A stretch of 64,000 nucleotides of DNA from Oleiagrimonas sp035690885 (GTDB taxonomy: Bacteria; Pseudomonadota; Gammaproteobacteria; Xanthomonadales; Rhodanobacteraceae). The stretch is from NCBI GenBank assembly GCA_035690885.1, contig DASSKC010000060.1, forward strand, positions 25,461 through 89,460, read 5' to 3'. Below, one piece after another: positions 61,679 to 64,000 of the stretch. Position 1 is the stretch's first letter; the number at the start of each line of letters is the position of its first letter. The notes below the pieces were generated by a model. That model did no database searches, had not been told where the DNA came from, and was given only the letters and a program-made list of their open reading frames with translations. The position numbers and the translations under genes were made by a program.

Positions 61679-61765
61679 CCGCCGGAGCGGCTGTTACCAT
61701 GCCAAGGTGCCGTCGGCACGGCGGCATCGCCGGAAACTCGGCGTTCACTCCGACTGGAGCGCATG

Positions 61766-61909
61766 ATGGGCAAAGGTGACAAGCGAACCCGCCGCGGCAA
61801 GATCTACAACGGCAGCCACGGCAAGGTGCGGTCGAAAACCTCGCGCCGCAAAATTGCCGACAAGACCGTGACCAAGGGCACGACGCGGCGCAAGACGGCG
61901 CGCAGCTAG
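61766..61909 (+). CDS. Small ribosomal protein bTHX
   Basis: A 47-residue, highly basic protein beginning MGKGDKRTRRGKIYNGSHGK, the signature of bacterial THX, which sits in the head of the 30S subunit and stabilises it. The C-terminus (RRKIADKTVTKGTTRRKTARS) is longer than in Thermus. An extra ATG directly upstream (61763) is the alternative start. An intrinsic terminator follows after about 30 bp. The gene is short enough to be missed by routine calling. Confidence 0.88.
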   Translation: MGKGDKRTRRGKIYNGSHGKVRSKTSRRKIADKTVTKGTTRRKTARS

Positions 61910-61941
61910 GAGCGTGGGTCATACCTGCACCGGAACATCAG

Positions 61942-61967
61942 GCCCTCGCTTTGCGCGAGGGCTTTTT
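61942..61967 (+). terminator. Intrinsic terminator of the bTHX gene
   Basis: GCCCTCGC and GCGAGGGC form an 8-bp stem around a short TTTGC loop, followed by TTTTT. This is the clearest rho-independent terminator in the window. Confidence 0.88.
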
Positions 61968-61972
61968 ACATC

Positions 61973-63397
61973 TCAGTGCCGCAACAGCCACTTCATCACG
62001 CGTTGGAAGCGTGCATCGTAAGGCGGGCTGAGTAGTCCGGCACCGTTGAGGCGGCTCTGGTGGAAGACGGGCTTCATCTTGGAGAACGTGCGGAACCCGT
62101 ATTCGCCATGGTAGGCCCCCATGCCTGAAGCACCCACGCCGCCGAATGGCAAGCCGTGCTGGGCGATGTGGTACAGCGTGTCGTTGACGGTCACGCCGCC
62201 GGCCAGGTGCCGTTCCAGCACGTTGCGCTTGAGAGCCTTGTCGCGGGTGAACAGGTACAGCGACAGCGGGTGCGGCCGCGCGTCGATGAAGTCCAGCGCC
62301 TGCCCGATATCGTCGCAGGGAATCAACGAAAGCAGGGGGCCGAAAATTTCTTCCTGCATGACCCGGCTGTCGATGTCGACATCGGTCAGCAGCGTCGGTG
62401 GCAAGCGTCGAGGGATGGCGGTCGAACCGTCGTCGGCACTACCAAGCGAATGGACGCTGGCGCCATGCGCAACGGCATCGCCCTGCAGCTCGCGCAGGCG
62501 TTGGTGCTGAGCTTCGGTGATGATGCTGGCGTAATCGTTGCTTTGCGTGAAATCGGGATACATGCGCGCAAAGCTGGCGCGCGCGATGCGGATGAACTCG
62601 TCCATGCGCGCGCGCGGCAGCAACACGTAGTCCGGCGCGATGCAGGTCTGGCCGGCGTTGACGCACTTGCCGTAGACGATGCGTTCGACCGCGCGCTCGA
62701 AATCGGCATCCGGCGCAATGATCGCCGGTGACTTGCCGCCGAGCTCCAGGGTCACGGGCACCAGGTTTTCCGCCGCCGCGCGCATCACCTGGCGACCGAT
62801 TGTGGTCGAGCCGGTGAACAGCAGGTGATCGAACGGCAGGGCGGAAAAGGCCCTGGCCATATCGGCATCGCCGTTGACCACGCTTACCTCGCCATCGGGA
62901 AAGTGATGCTGCGCAAGGTCCGCGAACAAGGCCGAGAAATGTGGTGTGTGCTCGCTCATCTTGACCATCACGCGATTACCTGCGGTCAGCGCGTCGATGA
63001 TCGGGCCGACGGCCAGATACAGCGGATAGTTCCACGGCACGATGATGCCGATCACGCCCAGCGGCTGGGCCAGCAGCTCGGTGCGTGCCGGCACGAACCA
63101 GCGCGAGGCAAAGCGCCGGTGCGGGCGCATCCAGCGCCGGCCGTGTCGCAACGCATGCGCAATGCCGTCGCGCGCGGGAAACAGCTCCAGCAGCCGGGTT
63201 TCCTCGGCCGGCCGGCAGCCGAAATCCTCGTTGATGGCGGCGCAGATGGCGGTTTCGTGCTCGACCAGCAGGGCGCGCAATGCCCGCAGTCGGGCGGCCC
63301 GCGTTGCCCAGTCCGGATACGGCTGGCGTTTGTGCGCGTCGCGCTGGCGTTGCAGCGTGGCAGCCAGTTGATCGGCGATGGTAGTGGAGGTGTCCAT
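61973..63397 (-). CDS. Coniferyl-aldehyde-dehydrogenase-like protein
   Basis: A 474-residue NAD(P)-dependent aldehyde dehydrogenase: Asn in IIVPWNYPL (Asn123), Glu218 in LELGGKSP and the nucleophile Cys252 in NAGQTCIAP are all present. The sequence groups with coniferyl aldehyde and long-chain aldehyde dehydrogenases (CalB-like) rather than betaine-aldehyde types. The physiological aldehyde is not readable. The ATG at 63397 gives the normal length. A TonB receptor gene lies just upstream on the same strand. Confidence 0.85.
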   Translation of the reverse strand: MDTSTTIADQLAATLQRQRDAHKRQPYPDWATRAARLRALRALLVEHETAICAAINEDFGCRPAEETRLLELFPARDGIAHALRHGRRWMRPHRRFASRWFVPARTELLAQPLGVIGIIVPWNYPLYLAVGPIIDALTAGNRVMVKMSEHTPHFSALFADLAQHHFPDGEVSVVNGDADMARAFSALPFDHLLFTGSTTIGRQVMRAAAENLVPVTLELGGKSPAIIAPDADFERAVERIVYGKCVNAGQTCIAPDYVLLPRARMDEFIRIARASFARMYPDFTQSNDYASIITEAQHQRLRELQGDAVAHGASVHSLGSADDGSTAIPRRLPPTLLTDVDIDSRVMQEEIFGPLLSLIPCDDIGQALDFIDARPHPLSLYLFTRDKALKRNVLERHLAGGVTVNDTLYHIAQHGLPFGGVGASGMGAYHGEYGFRTFSKMKPVFHQSRLNGAGLLSPPYDARFQRVMKWLLRH

Positions 63398-63417
63398 GTT
63401 CTGGCGGGCGTGCTTTC

Positions 63418-64000
63418 TCAATACTTCAGGCGCAATGTCACGCCATAGGTACGCGGTGGCGTGATGGTCGCGAACGGGGTTCCGAGCACGCTGGTGGCGA
63501 CATTGTCCACCCCTTTGACGTAGCGCTTGTTGAACACGTTGGTGGCATACAGCGCCATGCCCCAGTGACCGCCCGGTGCGCTCCAGTCGAGATGAAAGTC
63601 GGTGCGCCGGGTCGCTTCGCCGACGCGGAAGTTGGGGCTGACCTGGCAGGTGCCCTGGAGTTTCGAGTCGTTGTTGCAGCGGCTCTTGCCGCGGTAGGCG
63701 TGGGAAAGATTCAGCGCCAGCTGTCCGCCATGGATATGCCAGACGTATTGCAGTCCAACCGTGAACGACAGCTTGGGCACGCCGGTGGGTTGTCCACTCA
63801 GGTCTGCTCCGGAGGCGGCAATCTTGTGCGCATAACGCGAGTCGATGTACGCGGCGACCAGGTTCAGCGTGAACGCGCGCGTCGGGTGCCACTGCATGGC
63901 CACGTCCATGCCGTCGGCCTTTTCGTCACTGGAGCTGACCAGGTAGCGCGGCACGCCGGAGCCGGCGGTGTTCGGATCCAGGCGCAGCGATTGCAGGTTG
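63418..64000 (-). CDS. TonB-dependent receptor, C-terminal part (runs out of window)
   Basis: The frame is open to the last base, so only the final 193 residues are visible. They are barrel strands with the usual ends: VGEATRRTDFHLDWSAPGGHWGMALYATNVFNKRY, then ITPPRTYGVTLRLKY with a terminal aromatic, as needed for outer-membrane insertion. A PDXFXXXXAX-type ligand cannot be assigned. Asn/Phe NVFNKRY is typical of siderophore and TonB receptors of Lysobacterales. Confidence 0.85.
   Translation of the reverse strand, partial: NLQSLRLDPNTAGSGVPRYLVSSSDEKADGMDVAMQWHPTRAFTLNLVAAYIDSRYAHKIAASGADLSGQPTGVPKLSFTVGLQYVWHIHGGQLALNLSHAYRGKSRCNNDSKLQGTCQVSPNFRVGEATRRTDFHLDWSAPGGHWGMALYATNVFNKRYVKGVDNVATSVLGTPFATITPPRTYGVTLRLKY

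Overview
This window looks like a chromosomal segment of a high-GC gammaproteobacterium of the Lysobacterales (Xanthomonadales), probably Rhodanobacteraceae. That placement is an inference from the housekeeping order (fimV, truA, trpF, LysR/trpB, trpA, accD), from codon use and from protein resemblance; no rRNA gene is present to confirm it.

Region 1 (1-11000) is core genome: the 3' part of fimV, then truA, trpF and a cupin/JmjC-like protein; a LysR regulator divergent from trpB; trpA; accD; and a convergent membrane PAS-GGDEF-EAL protein. A 27-bp perfect inverted repeat separates trpB from trpA.

Region 2 (11000-15400) has a heme-oxygenase-fold diiron-type protein, a roughly 570-bp stretch with no convincing gene, a low-molecular-weight tyrosine phosphatase, a TviB-type UDP-sugar dehydrogenase and a UDP-uronate epimerase. 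The last three fit capsule or exopolysaccharide (EPS) precursor supply and control.

Region 3 (15400-55000) is the main feature: a complete XrtA/PEP-CTERM exosortase and EPS locus. It begins with a PEP-CTERM substrate, the PrsT/PrsR/PrsK regulatory set and wecB, a second PEP-CTERM substrate and a large secreted protein of unknown function. A phosphatidylserine-decarboxylase-like protein with a small membrane protein, and a flippase, follow. A 20-gene, minus-strand run from 54875 down to 30253 then encodes the initiating sugar transferase, export lipoprotein, chain-length protein, tyrosine autokinase, outer-membrane protein, ATPase, deacetylase, FemAB-like protein, several glycosyltransferases, exosortase A, an amidotransferase, two sulfotransferases, an ATP-grasp enzyme, an alpha/alpha-toroid protein and the O-antigen-ligase-like protein. 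Many neighbours overlap by ATGA, so the run is probably one translationally coupled operon. Both PEP-CTERM genes have near-perfect sigma-54 promoters with a shared 17-bp motif (TGTAAR-N5-TCGACA) about 63-65 bp upstream, which is the likely PrsR enhancer site.

Region 4 (55000-64000) returns to core genes: a 5'-truncated OmpA-family gene at the edge of the EPS locus, an unrecognised two-part protein, gltX, and a Fur-family regulator (Zur) flanked by 40-bp inverted repeat copies. A TonB receptor and a MerC-like membrane protein diverge across two Zur-box-like palindromes. The small ribosomal protein bTHX with a good terminator, a coniferyl-aldehyde-dehydrogenase-like gene and the C-terminal end of another TonB receptor close the window.

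Taken together, the central locus would build a lipid-linked polysaccharide, probably containing N-acetylated and uronic sugars and possibly sulfate, export it, and anchor or process PEP-CTERM proteins with exosortase A under PrsK/PrsR and sigma-54 control.
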